From assembly GCA_964017045.1 (NCBI GenBank), contig OZ024806.1, forward strand, positions 23,715,003 through 23,779,002: a stretch of 64,000 nucleotides of DNA, read 5' to 3'. The notes under the pieces are model-generated. The model ran no database searches, was not told the DNA's origin, and was given only the letters and a program-made list of their open reading frames with translations. Position 1 is the first letter of the stretch, and each line of letters starts with the position of its first letter. Made by a program: the position numbers and the translations under genes. Shown one piece after another: positions 24,451-35,898 of this stretch. The stretch comes from Omphiscola glabra (lineage: Eukaryota; Mollusca; Gastropoda; Lymnaeidae).

Positions 24451-25033
24451 CTTTAGACCCTTCCATTAAACAGGCACGAGGCTCGGGAAACCTTTATGCG
24501 GACCCGCCCACCTTGCAAGGGTGCGACGCCCCTGAAACCCTACACCTCCTATCGTCTCCGAGAAAGCACACGCCTTCCAAGGGGGGAAAAAAACTATGGC
24601 CCGCGAGATAACACGTGACACATGTCGCCATGACAACGACATACGTCCAGTTTACAATTGTCCAAAATCTGCGGGGGTCGCCAGAACGTAATACAGAAAA
24701 TGGGAGAAAACTGAGCGAAGGCCGATACTATATCTGGGGGCGCCGAACTTATGTTATGACAACAATGACATCAGGTTAATGGAGGTACAATGGCATTGTG
24801 GTGTGGGTGTGGGGGGGGGATACTTTTAGCGATGTGCTCATGGGAAGAAAACTTTAAAGTGACGTCAATAGAGGGAAACTGTAAATCCTAGTACAGTTAT
24901 GGCATTAGGCAGGATGAAACTAACTCACATTAGGATAACACTAACTCACCTCGCCCTCAACAATGTTGTCAAAGATGGCCGTTAAGGTTAGATTTGATTT
25001 AAGTGTTGCCATTGGCCCATTGATATGAGCGTA
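24451..25033. other. Unique stretch with no identified gene
   Basis: GC content is higher at 24470-24600. A G9 tract is at about 24810. No domain recognised. Confidence 0.45.
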
Positions 25034-25118
25034 AAAAATGTCTTGATATAAAGGTGGTAATAAATGTCTTGATATAAAGGTGGTAATAAATGTCTTGATA
25101 TAAAGGTGGTAATAAATG
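25034..25118. repeat. 26-bp repeat, 3 copies
   Basis: Three copies of a unit with core tcttgatataaaggtggtaa, essentially identical. Confidence 0.93.
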
Positions 25119-25851
25119 AAGATCATTTGTTGTTTTTGCTCCTATTTCTTGGTGTCTCCTTCCTTTTATATTGCCACGAGTTGTTTCCCTTTGGTTTCCT
25201 TTTCCCCATATTCACATAATTCAATTGGGAGCATTCATTTAAGATACGTTTTTTTCTGATTCTTCATTGGCCTATTTTGAAATATAAGCCCTTTTAAAAT
25301 TTGAATCAAAGATTATAGTGTTTCGACAGAGGTTATAGAAAAAAAAAGTATAGATTTAATTGCAATGCACGTACAAATGACTAGTTAGTACAACTTGATT
25401 AAAAACCCTCCCATCTCATAATGACATGGGTTCGAACCACGTACCAGCCCATTCTCAATTTCTATTTTTTTTCCTCTCAAGTTTTTACTCAAATTATAAA
25501 TACGAGATTTTTGGATAACCCAAGTTCAAATTAATGATGGTATTTGAAAAGAATAATTTTGTTTTATGATTAAAATGTATTAAAATGTGTTCTGTGTAAT
25601 GATTATTATAGCTTAACATTTATATTTTTATATGTACACATATTGTTTGTGTCTTACCAATCGACCTGTAAGCCTTATCGCAGTCCGACACACAATTTGT
25701 TTCTCCAGTACTTCTATCCCCACAATTTCGGTAAACATGTGACAAAAGTAAGAATCTTTCGTGTCCATGTGTTAATAGTGTCGATGGGTAATGGACATTA
25801 TTTAGGCACAATTTTGAATATCTTAAAAATTAATGGCAAAATATCTTTACG
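25119..25851. other. AT-rich stretch with no firm feature
   Basis: A tRNA B-box-like string, gggttcgaacc, occurs near 25430 but no tRNA fold surrounds it. A minus-strand segment ending at 25658 with a splice-donor-like ttg|gtaagac is discussed among the findings. Confidence 0.4.
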
Positions 25852-25920
25852 TGATCAGTGAGGTAGCCACGTAGTGATCAGTGAGGTAGACACATAGTGA
25901 TCAGTGAGGTAGCCACATAA
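25852..25920. repeat. About 22-bp repeat, 3 copies
   Basis: Three copies of gatcagtgaggtagccac plus a 4-bp spacer. Confidence 0.88.
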
Positions 25921-25974
25921 TTGTACTGAGACGTTATTTCCCCATCTTCCTTTTTAAATTGAACCAGACACCGT

Positions 25975-26010
25975 TCTTTCACCGACGACGGCTTTTGGCC
26001 GACACGTTCG
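25975..26010 (+). ncRNA. Degenerate hammerhead-ribozyme-like motif
   Basis: Reads ccgacgacggcttttggccg followed by acacg. The arrangement matches a hammerhead core: a CUGAUGA-type box (here with two changes), a 4-bp CGGC/GCCG stem II with a short loop, and a GAAAC-type box (here GACAC). With three core changes it should be inactive. Likely a relic of a Penelope-like or similar ribozyme-bearing retroelement; no coding part is visible beside it. Confidence 0.4.
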
Positions 26011-26696
26011 TAATAAGTTGGTGTTGCTCTTCAAATTTTAACGTACCGTGTGCTTCTCAATTCCTTAACAATCTTTTCATATCCACGCCTCACTAATTTT
26101 TGAACCAATGAGGTTAAAATAATTGAGAACCCCCCATACTCTACGACAATATATTCAATAATTTGAGAATACCTCATTGGAATCAACCCCGGGGGAATAC
26201 TATATTATGAGAAGCTATCCGAGGCAGTCATGGGCGTCATGATTTACCTCACAGTTTTATCAGAGAGTGCTCTACACATGATTCTCCGTTGGGCAAGTAT
26301 ATCTCCTTAAGTTCAGTCTAACTTTACTGTGGGAAAAATGCCGGAGAGAGTCGCTTGAATTTTTTCATTATTTCTCTCATTCTTTACGTTTATGCATAGT
26401 TAAAGAAAGTATTCCGGAATCCGACCTTGATAATGAGGCTATAGTATAAGGGATAGGTGGGGGTGTGAAGTATCAGAAGGGTGTAGAAGTCTCACTTCTT
26501 CTGGAATGTCTCTTCTTAAAAAAATAAAGACGAAAGTTGGAATCATTTCTTAAAGACGAATTATGGAATCATTTCTCAAAGAAGATACTTTTTTTAAAAC
26601 CGATTTTTCGAACATATCGATATAATAAAGACTAATAATTTGGTCATTAATTACATTTTTTAAAACTGATCTTATATTTTTTTTCCCTTTCCCCAC
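26011..26696. other. Unique stretch with no identified gene
   Basis: AT-rich with no coding signal; small imperfect duplications near 26530-26580 (gacgaaagttggaatcattt and gacgaattatggaatcattt). Confidence 0.45.
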
Positions 26697-26881
26697 AATG
26701 GACAAGTATGGGTTAATGGACAAGTATGGGTTAATGGACAAGTATGGGTTAATGGACAAGTATGGGTTAATGGACAAGTATGGGTTAATGGACAAGTATG
26801 GGTTAATGGACAAGTATGGGTTAATGGACAAGTATGGGTTAATGGACAAGTATGGGTTAATGGACAAGTATGGGTTAATGC
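26697..26881. repeat. 18-bp minisatellite, 10 virtually identical copies
   Basis: The unit atggacaagtatgggtta repeats ten times with no substitution that I can see. The + strand reads as a hexapeptide repeat beginning with Met in every unit, which is a consequence of the period. Perfect identity suggests very recent expansion. Confidence 0.97.
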
Positions 26882-27021
26882 CGTAAAGAGCGGGACAAGC
26901 TTTTCCACAGCCTCCTTACACGAAAATAATAATCTTCAGTTGGGCGAAAATGCTTCCACTGACCATAAAGAAAACAAGGGACGGCCAAGGCGTTTCGCCA
27001 ACATACACAGCTCCCTCCTAC

Positions 27022-27212
27022 CCCACTGCCTCGTTCTACGCCACTAGCCCCTTTTACGCCACTGCTGCCTTCTATGCCACTACCTTCTTTTACGCTACTG
27101 CCCCCTTCTACGCCACTACCCCCTTCTATGCCATTAACTCCTTATACGCCACTACCCCCCTTCTACAACAGTGCCTCCTTCTACGCCACTGCCCCTTCTA
27201 CTCTACTTCCCA
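27022..27212. repeat. Degenerate 18-bp pyrimidine-rich array
   Basis: About ten copies of ttctacgccactaccccc with many substitutions (ttctatgcc, ttttacgct, ttatacgcc). Confidence 0.88.
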
Positions 27213-28084
27213 CACACTATCTGGTCATAGAGCACCTATTATTTTCCACGTCTGTCTGCTGCCAAGTTAACACCAATTGTGTTGTTCAAAATGTCACCCT
27301 CAGCTTGCTTCTTCTTACAACCACCCCCCCCCCCCCCCAACAAACTCTTTCAAAGTTTTATTCAGTGTAAAGCAGCATGACTCTGCGTGTCGCTGAAGAG
27401 CAGTATGGGTCTTGTTCCGTAAAGACATTTGCACGAAGAGACAATTTTATATACTCTTTTTTTTCTTCAACAGAGACATGAACTGTCACCAAGAAAACAC
27501 AAATTATGCTCAACCCCTGTACGATGAAAATCCTTTTAAAAATTATTTTTTTTAATGGACCTGTAAGAAATATCTTCATGGTGGCAATCTTACGTATTAA
27601 ATTGAAACAATTCTTTAAATTTTAGTTTAGCAAAAAAACTGTAGGAAGTGTTTCATTAAAATCAATATAATTCTAGACATACTATCGATACTGAGATTAA
27701 GTCCACAGTCTTCTAGGTTTGAGATTAAGGCTCCGCTGGAGCAGCCATCTTTGTAATTGTGTACGTCACAGGGAGTGATGTATGCACTAGGAAGTGAAGA
27801 TTTCCCTTTCACTGGTTCTTAAATCTGAGATATTGTGAGGGGCAGATAACTGTCATGTGATAAATCAGGGGGCTTGTTCAGCTGCAGAGATTTATAGACA
27901 CCGTGGGGGGGGGGGAATCTCGGGCACATCATTCATGCATACTAATATATATATATATAAATATATATAACGTGTTTCTATAATTATGCTATATATTTAT
28001 TTATATACGTGACCTTTGTGTGAGCGTGCTTGTTGGCCTGTTTGCGTGTTAGAAAGTGAGTTTATGTGCAGTGCTTTTGCACGC
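27213..28084. other. Unique stretch with homopolymers
   Basis: C15 at 27324-27338, G11 at 27905-27915 and a (TA)n patch at about 27941-27970. Small minus-strand frames at 27358-27579 and 27627-27812 show nothing recognisable. Confidence 0.45.
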
Positions 28085-28168
28085 TTATGGCAGGCCAGAT
28101 TTTTGCCCCCTCGTCCACGAAAAAAACCCTCCGCACTTGACCCCCTCCACCTTTTATTACGCCACTGT
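28085..28168 (-). mobile_element. Dispersed repeat ending in CAGTGGCGTA (minus), copy
   Basis: Ends at attacgccactg on + (cagtggcgtaat on minus), with C-rich tracts next to it. The same type of end occurs at 58670-58754 (minus) and 63893-64000 (plus). It looks like the terminus of a moderately repeated DNA element; internal structure and the other end are unclear. Confidence 0.45.
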
Positions 28169-28557
28169 TTGCATGTGTTTGTGAGTGTGTTTGTGAGTGT
28201 GTTTGTGTTTGTGAATGTGTTTGTGAGTGTTTTTGTGAGTGTGTTTGTGTTTGTGAGTGTGTTTGTGAGTGTGTGTTCTGAGTGTGAGTGTGTTTGTGAG
28301 TGTGCTTGTGAGTGTGTGTTGTGAGTGTGTTTGTGAGTGTGAGTGTGTTTGTGAGTGTGTTTGTGAGTGTGCGTGTGAGTGTGTTTGTGAGTGTGAGTGT
28401 GTTTGTGAGTGTGTTTGTGAGTGTGTTTGTGAGTGTGTTTGTGAGTGTGTTTGTGAGTGTGTTTGTGAGTGTGAGTGTGAGTGTGAGTGTGTTTGTGAGT
28501 GTGTTTGTGAGTGTGTTTGTGAGTGTGCGTGTGAGTGTGTTTGTGAGTGTGTTTGTA
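28169..28557. repeat. 12-bp (gtgtttgtgagt) array, about 32 copies
   Basis: G/T-only units alternate between gtgtttgtgagt and shorter gtgagt steps. Strong strand asymmetry; all four overlapping frames are artefacts. Confidence 0.94.
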
Positions 28558-29465
28558 AAACGTTACAAAATAAGACAATAACTATGTTTACATCAACAAT
28601 AACTGCATCAAAAAATAACTAATATCGACAAGGACACCATCAAGGGCAACATCGTCAACAATAACAAAAAGAAAGAACACCATCAACAATAACAACGATA
28701 TCAGCAATAACACATTCAAAACCTGTCCCCCGAATGGAGTGGATATTACTTGATTTTTAAAATCCACCGATATCTCAATAATCACATGAAGTGTATGGCT
28801 GCCAAGCCTCGCCTAGACTCAAATAGATCTCTATTTTATTGTATAAGCCTACTGATATTGATATAGCTTAATCAAGGAAAAATTAAATTGGGGGCCCACA
28901 GCACCGAAGGATTGGATATTTTGAATTCAATACCTTTGGTATTAGAATATGGATCATCGAGCGTAGGCGAACGACGTTTGGTCAAGAGCCATCCACCCAT
29001 GCACTAACCAATGTTGAATCTTTTTAGTTAGGTAACTCAAAGGAGGAAATACTTGTAAAATAACATTTTTACGTTGTCGTTTCGTTATGGATAATGAAGT
29101 TATGCCGAGTTTGGTAAAAGATCCATCAATCCATTTAGAAATGTATGCGGAAAAAAACAGACATACGTGCTGTATATTTATTTAACTCTTTCGTGTTTTC
29201 ACCTGTTTTTGTGTTAGCCTGCATCTGATAGTTTCATGCTTTTAACTGTTTCTGTGTTAGCTTGCGTCTGATTGTTTGAAAAATAAATCCCATTAATTCT
29301 AAGTCTATCCCTCCTTACTAAGGGATTTCAATTCTATCTTTCCACATGCATATCCCAATACTTTCAGATTGAGTTATACTTATTTTGGACCCACTACATC
29401 TCCCAAACGTTTGGAAAATTGTTTTTTTTTTAATTGACCAGTCATCTGCTTAAAAAAAGAGAAAG
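28558..29465. other. Unique AT-rich stretch with no identified gene
   Basis: A short A/C-rich patch (catcaacaataac) at 28585-28710. No coding or transposon signal. Confidence 0.5.
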
Positions 29466-29712
29466 TCACCAGTGACCTCCACCTACCCTTGGATGACCTA
29501 TATTTTGCATCCCAATTTTGAACCCTTTCCCTTGTTGATCAGTAGGTCATCAGTGACCTCCACTTACCCTTTGGTGACCTATATCTTGAAGCTAAATTTT
29601 GAACCCTTTCCCCCAGTGACCTCCACTTACCCGTGGATGACCTATATCTTGCATCTAAATTTTGAACCCTTTCCCCTTGATGATAAGTAGGTCACGAGTG
29701 ACCTCCACTGCC
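29466..29712. repeat. Long-unit tandem repeat, 3.2 copies alternating about 81 and 63 bp
   Basis: Anchors agtgacctccac occur at about 29471, 29552, 29615 and 29697. Long units carry an extra gatcagtaggtca-like insert that the short unit lacks. Shared parts include gacctatatcttgcat and ttttgaaccctttccc. Confidence 0.88.
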
Positions 29713-30071
29713 CATTGAGTGGCCTCTGCGGATATCTCAGGAGCGGAAAGTGATAGTGAAATCTGGTATTCACTACAGCGTTCCCTTATGCCATGTTAAC
29801 CGTTCCCGATAACAACGAACAATGAGAAAAAATGTTTACTGCAGAAAGGTCACCTGATGTCACCACTAAACTTTCACGTGCTTGTATTTCAAGGGCAATT
29901 CACGCTCTTTTAGTCATATTGTTTCGACCCACTTCGTGATCTCCCATTATATCTTCCAAGATTAAAAAGTACACAAAATAATAAAAAATAAAATTTAAAA
30001 AAAAAAAAAAGTTTTCTTAATAAAACGCTTTTCAAAAAATTTACTAAATAAAATAAATATCCCCCAAAACC
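29713..30071. other. Unique stretch
   Basis: AT-rich with an A-run at about 29997-30010; no coding signal. Confidence 0.5.
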
Positions 30072-30213
30072 TTCAGAGTTGTCACAATCATATGACTCAA
30101 AAAGCGTCGTGCACAAATGAACTCAATGTTCTTTGTTTCACATTCAGAATTGTCACAGTCATATGACTCAAAAAGCGTCGTGCACAAATGAACTCAATGT
30201 TCTTTGTTTCACA
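30072..30213. repeat. 71-bp direct duplication
   Basis: Two adjacent copies (30072-30142 and 30143-30213) sharing catatgactcaaaaagcgtc and gcacaaatgaactcaatg differ at only about four positions: a two-copy seed of the kind from which arrays can grow. Confidence 0.95.
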
Positions 30214-30362
30214 TCATTCGGAGATCAGAAAATGTGTCAACGTTTCACAAACACAAACTAACAAACGGACAAAGAAAATTAGCAGACGAAATCATTGTAT
30301 TTTTTTTTTTTACTATTGGGGCCCTGAGAGCCGAAAATAACTTAACCTTTAATGCCTTATAG

Positions 30363-30559
30363 CAGGCCTGGACAACATGCGGTCCGCCATCATCCACTTG
30401 GCCCGTGAATTAACGAAATATTTATTATTATTATTGTTTTCTTAATAGCTTCCCTCCCCCACCCCCCCCAACCCAACCACTGTCCTATCATCTTTCGGCC
30501 CGCACAAGTTTTTCATAAAGTGTTACGGCCGGCCTTACATATTCAGTGGTGCAGGCCTG
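30363..30559. mobile_element. Probable hAT-type non-autonomous element, 197 bp
   Basis: The left end caggcctggacaacatgcgg and right end gtggtgcaggcctg share an inverted CAGGCCTG. Flanking sequences ccttatag (left) and gcttattatag (right) share an imperfect ctta(tt)atag duplication. Internal gcccg and cggcccgc motifs are typical of this kind of element as I remember it. No transposase. Confidence 0.6.
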
Positions 30560-31212
30560 GCTTATTATAGCAGTCAGTTTAACTTTAAATTCTAATAGAA
30601 ACATTAGAAAGATTTTTTTTAAAAATAATAACATCTATACAATCTCAAAAAACTCTTTTCATTTTTAAATCGTAGGTTTTAGAATATTGTAGAAACTTCA
30701 AGAAACTTTTAAAAAGATACAAAAACAAAATACATTTTAATTGTTCTAAAAACAAAACGTTTACCATTTACGTTTTTAAAAAGTGCCCCCCCCCCCCCGG
30801 GTTGCGGGGTGGGTGTTAGGGGTTTTCCAAATGGCGACAATTTGATGATCATTAAGATAAGGGCCCTAAATAATTCTCAAATAAACAGTCAAGTTAAACA
30901 TTCAAAAGTTTCCGTTCAAGATCGTGAGAGAAGTATGAGAGATGCGACGTAGATAAGCGAACATAAAGTTAGCCTCACTGTTAGCCCAACATTGGTGAGC
31001 GTAATGAGTTAAAACCCTTCCGGTTTTTAAATATACATTCCAAGTGCACGTGTACAGGGTTCAGTCTAGATCTATAAGATCTATAAGATCTATATCCAAT
31101 TATCGATTTTTTATTTTTAAAGCTCATTTAAAAAATAAAAAAAATAAAAAAAACTTGGGTCCTCAGCATTTAACGGGATATCTTTTAATCTTAATTTTAT
31201 ACCGGAAAGATG
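30560..31212. other. AT-rich stretch
   Basis: C13 at 30786-30798 and a small triple agatctata repeat at 31066-31094. No coding signal. Confidence 0.5.
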
Positions 31213-31452
31213 GACAGTAAATCTCTAATATCATTAACTGATGACATTAAATCTCTTATATTATTAACTGATGACAGTAACTTTCTAATATTATTAACTG
31301 ATGACAGTAAAACTCTAATATTATTAACTGATGACATTAAATCTCTAATATCATTAACTGATGACAGTAAATCTCTTATATTATTAACTGATGACAGTAA
31401 ATCTCTTATATTATTAACTGATGACAGTAAAACTCCCATATTATTAACTGAT
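31213..31452. repeat. 30-bp minisatellite, 8 copies
   Basis: Units share attaactgatgacagtaa with variable atctctaatat/atctcttatat/ctttctaatat tails. Confidence 0.95.
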
Positions 31453-31961
31453 GCAAGAACAAAAAAATCTAGACAGTAACTTTGTGTGGCATTAAGAAAT
31501 TGATTGTAATTTTATTAAAGGAAGATAAAGTTACGTTAGACTGAATTTGTTAGTGTGTAACAAATGACGCCCTTGAGACGTTGCCACCCTTATACAATAC
31601 ACCCACGTATTCAGGGACGTAGTTTTACTACATGCTCTTTAGCTACATCACAAACTCATGATTCTCCCTCGTACACACACACACATCTACTTTATAAAGT
31701 TAGTAATCAAAATCAGTAAAAGTGCCCCTATGACTGTAAGACCCTAAGGTACGCCCTTAGTAAACGCCCCTGAACTATGGAATACTTCTAATCTTATGTT
31801 CAAACTCACTTGTACCACACTAGGAACTGTAGTGAATTAAAATGGTACAACAGTTATTTCAGGATATGATTGCAATAAAAAGCTAATTTTTTTGTTTTAA
31901 ATACTTTTTTTTTCTTACTGAAAACTCGTTGGAACAAATATTTATTTAAAATGCATGCACC
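31453..31961. other. Unique stretch
   Basis: Short (CA)n at about 31673-31684. No gene recognised. Confidence 0.5.
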
Positions 31962-34045
31962 AAAGAAAAGCGCACGGAAAACCTTCATTTAATAGATGTT
32001 TGAAAGCGTTAAGAAAACTTTCCTTTAATAGATGTTTGAAAGCGTTAAGAAAACCTTCCTTTAATAGATGTTTGAAAGTGTTAAGAAAACCTTACTTTAA
32101 TAGATGTTTGAAAGCGCACCGAAAACCTTCCTTTACTAGATGTTTGAAAGCGTTAAGAAAACCTTCCTTTACTAGATGTTTGAAAGCGTTAAGAAAACCT
32201 TCCTTTAATAGATGTTTGAAAGCGTTAATAAAACCTACCTTTAATAGATGTTTGAAAGCGTTAAGAAAACCTTCCTTTAATAGATGTTTGAAAGCGTTAA
32301 GAAAACCTTCCTTTACTAGATGTTTGAAAGCGCACCTAAAACCTTCTTTTAATAGATGTTTGAAAGCGTTAAGAAAACCTTCCTTTACTAGATGTTTGAA
32401 AGCGTTAAGAAAACCTTCCTTTAATAGATGTTTGAAAGCGTTAAGAAAACCTTCCTTTACTAGATGTTTGAAAGCGTTAAGAAAACCTTCATTTAATAGA
32501 TGTTTGAAAGCGTTAAGAAAACCTTCCTTTACTTGATGTTTGAAAGCGTTAAGAAAACCTTCCTTTACTAGATGTTTGAAAGCGTTAAGAAAACCTTCCT
32601 TTACTAGATGTTTGAAAGCGCACCGAAAACCTTCCTATACTATAAGATGTTTGAAAGCGTTAAGAAAACCTTCCTTTAATAGATGTTTGAAAGCGTTAAG
32701 AAAACCTACCTTTAATAGATGTTTGAAAGCTTTAAGAAAACCTTCCTTTACTAGATGTTTGAAAGCGTTAAGAAAACCTTCCTTTACTAGATGTTTGAAA
32801 GCGTTAAGAAAACCTTCCTTTACTAGATGTTTGAAAGCGCACCGAAAACCTTCCTATACTATATAAGATGTTTGAAAGCGTTAAGAAAACCTTCCTATAC
32901 TATATAAGATGTTTGAAAGCGTTAAGAAAACCTTCCTATACTATAAGATGTTTGAAAGCGTTAAGAAAACCTTCCTATACTATAAGATGTTTGAAAGCGT
33001 TAAGAAAACCTTCCTTTAATAGATGTTTGAAAGCGTTAAGAAAACCTACCTTTAATAGATGTTTGAAAGCGTTAAGAAAACCTTCCTTTACTAGATGTTT
33101 GAAAGCGTTAAGAAAACCTTCCTTTACTAGATGTTTGAAAGCGTTAAGAAAACCTTCCTTTACTAGATGTTTGAAAGCGCACCGAAAACCTTCCTATACT
33201 ATATAAGATGTTTGAAAGCTTTAAGAAAACCTTCCTATACTATATAAGATGTTTGAAAGCGTTAAGAAAACCTTCCTATACTATAAGATGTTTGAAAGCG
33301 TTAAGAAAACCTTCCTATACTATAAGATGTTTGAAAGCGTTAAGAAAACCTTCCTATACTATAAGATGTTTGAAAGCGTTAAGAAAACCTTCCTATACTA
33401 TAAGATGTTTGAAAGCGTTAAGAAAACCTTCCTATACTATAAGATGTTTGAAAGCGTTAAGAAAACCTTCCTATACTATAAGATGTTTGAAAGCGTTAAG
33501 AAAACCTTCCTATACTATAAGATGTTTGAAAGCGTTAAGAAAACCTTCCTATACTATAAGATGTTTGAAAGCGTTAAGAAAACCTTCCTATACTATAAGA
33601 TGTTTGAAAGCGTTAAGAAAACCTTCCTATACTATAAGATGTTTGAAAGCGTTAAGAAAACATTCCTATACTATAAGATGTTTGAAAGCGTTAAGAAAAC
33701 CTTCCTATACTATAAGATGTTTGAAAGCGTTAAGAAAACCTTCCTATACTATAAGATGTTTGAAAGCGTTAAGAAAACCTTCCTATACTATAAGATGTTT
33801 GAAAGCGTTAAGAAAACCTTCCTATACTATAAGATGTTTGAAAGCGTTAAGAAAACCTTCCTATACTATAAGATGTTTGAAAGCGTTAAGAAAACCTTCC
33901 TATACTATAAGATGTTTGAAAGCGTTAAGAAAACCTTCCTATACTATAAGATGTTTGAAAGCGTTAAGAAAACCTTCCTATTCTATAAGATGTTTGAAAG
34001 CGTTAAGAAAACCTTCCTATACTATAAGATGTTTGAAAGTGCTCC
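31962..34045. repeat. 2.1-kb minisatellite with 36-, 39- and 41-bp unit types
   Basis: Every unit contains atgtttgaaagcgttaagaa and aaccttcc. From the left edge to about 32640 units end in tttaatag or tttactag (36 bp). Between 32640 and 33240 these mix with units ending in tatactatataag (41 bp). From about 33250 to the end nearly all units end in tatactataag (39 bp), about 20 of them almost identical. Positions 32641-32870 recur at 32981-33210, a block duplication at a 340-bp step. Rare unit variants start gcgcaccga instead of gcgttaaga. Open frames of up to 282 codons are artefacts. Confidence 0.97.
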
Positions 34046-34451
34046 GTTCTGAGTAAAGCTTCATTAAATGAACAATTATTTTTTTTTAATTACTCTTTAA
34101 CATCTACATTTCTCGATTTTTTTGTAAATTACAGCTTTTGGGAGCATTGGATTGTGATCAAATGCAAGGATCCTTCCATGGGTCAGGTGGAATTAACATG
34201 TCAATTCTGGTGGCGACCCATTGTTTGGCTTTCTCGTGATCAATCGACACAATCACAAACACAATTTCAACGAGCTTTGTGCAGTACATATTATAGACAC
34301 CGTATTCAATAATATGGATTGTATTTAATTGACCTTTGGCGGCATTGAGTGAAATACGAACAGAAAGATTTGTTTACATTTCTGTCAAAACGTTTTCAAA
34401 TCGCCCATTAACATCAGGAAGACACGAAACCATAAGTATTAAAACACGCCT
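34046..34451. other. Unique stretch
   Basis: No coding or transposon signal found. Confidence 0.5.
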
Positions 34452-34645
34452 TGAAATGATGTATCGTGCTGTTTGAAATGATGTATCATGCTTTCTAAAA
34501 TGATGTATCATGACAATTAATATAATGTGTGGATCATGCTATTTGAAAGGAGGCATCATGATGTTTAAAATGATGTATAATGATGTTTGAAGTGATAAAT
34601 CTTTCTGTTTGAAATGATGTATCAACATGTTTGAAATGATAATGG
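34452..34645. repeat. Decayed array, about 24-bp units
   Basis: Recurrent aaatgatgtatcatgctgtt with many substitutions and an indel-rich middle. Roughly eight copies. Confidence 0.75.
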
Positions 34646-34929
34646 CCATCATTTTGTTTGAAGAGGCCAAGAGATGGACACTTGTTGTTAAAGATGTTAA
34701 ATCTGGATAAGAAATACATATCTTACGCACTTCCGACCTCACAAACCCACGCATTACCCACTGCCCTCTCTGATATTTCTTATACTCTCATCACTACACC
34801 TTTCTGTCTTCATCCTCTCAACGATCAATAAAATCTCTGTTTCATTAACTTACTGCAATCATACCTTCTTTGCTTTTTACTTCCTCACAACTCCCCTGCT
34901 CCACAAAACAACTAAGTCTTCCCGTTGTC
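34646..34929. other. Unique stretch
   Basis: Pyrimidine-rich toward its right end; no gene recognised. Confidence 0.5.
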
Positions 34930-35140
34930 TCCCCCAAATCCATTTCTCTCAAGTTTTTTCTTCACCCCACTCCTCCAAATCCATTTCTTTCCAGTGTTTT
35001 CTTCACCCCTTCTCCTCCAAATCCATTTCTCTCCAGTGTTTTCTTCACCCCCATTACCGCCAAATCCATTTCTCTCCAGTGTTTTCATCTCACTACTATA
35101 CTCAAAATCCTTTTTTTGCAAGTGTTTTCATCTCCCTATT
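34930..35140. repeat. About 42-bp pyrimidine-rich array, 5 copies
   Basis: Units contain ccaaatccatttctctccag then tgttttcttcaccccc. Copies 1 and 5 are most diverged. Confidence 0.88.
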
Positions 35141-35597
35141 CCTCCACTTCCACCCCGGCCCACTAACTCCTATGCCTCCTATTGTTCTCCCGACTCTCTC
35201 TCTCTCTTCTTCTCCTCTCACCAACACTCCTAGTTATCTGGCGACCAATGAGAAAGATGAAGAGTACTTAGAGCTGATAACCGAACGACTTGGCTCCATC
35301 TCTCCAACTGCAGATAACACAGTTTCGTACCACCACACAGTCTATTGTTAGCTATTTGGTTGGTCCAGATTTATACCTACAGTCCCATACTGATTTTGAA
35401 AATTGTTAGCTTTTTGGTGTGTCCAGAATTAATTTAAGCTCACCCTATAGTGGTACTTCAAAAACATAAGCACATTTGGCTACAGAACAAATGACGTTAA
35501 AGTAGCATATCTCTAGGTAATAAAGTTATCAAAAAAACTGGGAATCTAAGCTTGAGTTCTTACTTCGGAGGACAAGTGTGGATCAAGGCTTAGCTTA
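35141..35597. other. Unique stretch
   Basis: A frame reaching 35351 on + ends in a Glu/Leu-rich stretch with no known match to me. Confidence 0.45.
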
Positions 35598-35898
35598 CTC
35601 ACTTGTTTAATGTAGTCATGACTTGTGTTTAATGTAGTCATGACTTGTGTTTAATGTAGTCATGACTTGTGTTTAATGTAGTCATGACTTGTGTTTAATG
35701 TAGTCATGACTTGTGTTTAATGTAGTCATGACTTGTGTTTAATGTAGTCATGACTTGTGTTTAATGTAGTCATGACTTGTGTTTAATGTAGTCATGACTT
35801 GTGTTTAATGTAGTCATGACTTGTGTTTAATGTAGTCATGACTTGTGTTTAATGTAGTCATGACTTGTGTTTAATGTAGTCATGACTTGTGTTTATTG
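35598..35898. repeat. 22-bp minisatellite, about 13 copies
   Basis: The unit has core gtttaatgtagtcatgactt and is almost perfectly conserved. The first unit on the left edge is a 17-bp form (tcacttgtttaatgtag), the same length as the units of the array that follows. Confidence 0.97.

Noticed and set aside
25405..25450. tRNA-like B box (gggttcgaacc)
   Set aside because: No A box, no cloverleaf pairing and a weak T-arm; probably chance or a very old tRNA-derived repeat.
28016..28622. Cys-Glu-Cys-Val and Val-Ser-Val-Phe repeats
   Set aside because: Translations of the G/T 12-bp array in different phases.
32000..34056. Basic repeat protein frames (up to 282 codons)
   Set aside because: 36/39-bp array; adjacent frames are also open and the sequence changes with unit type, not with codon position.
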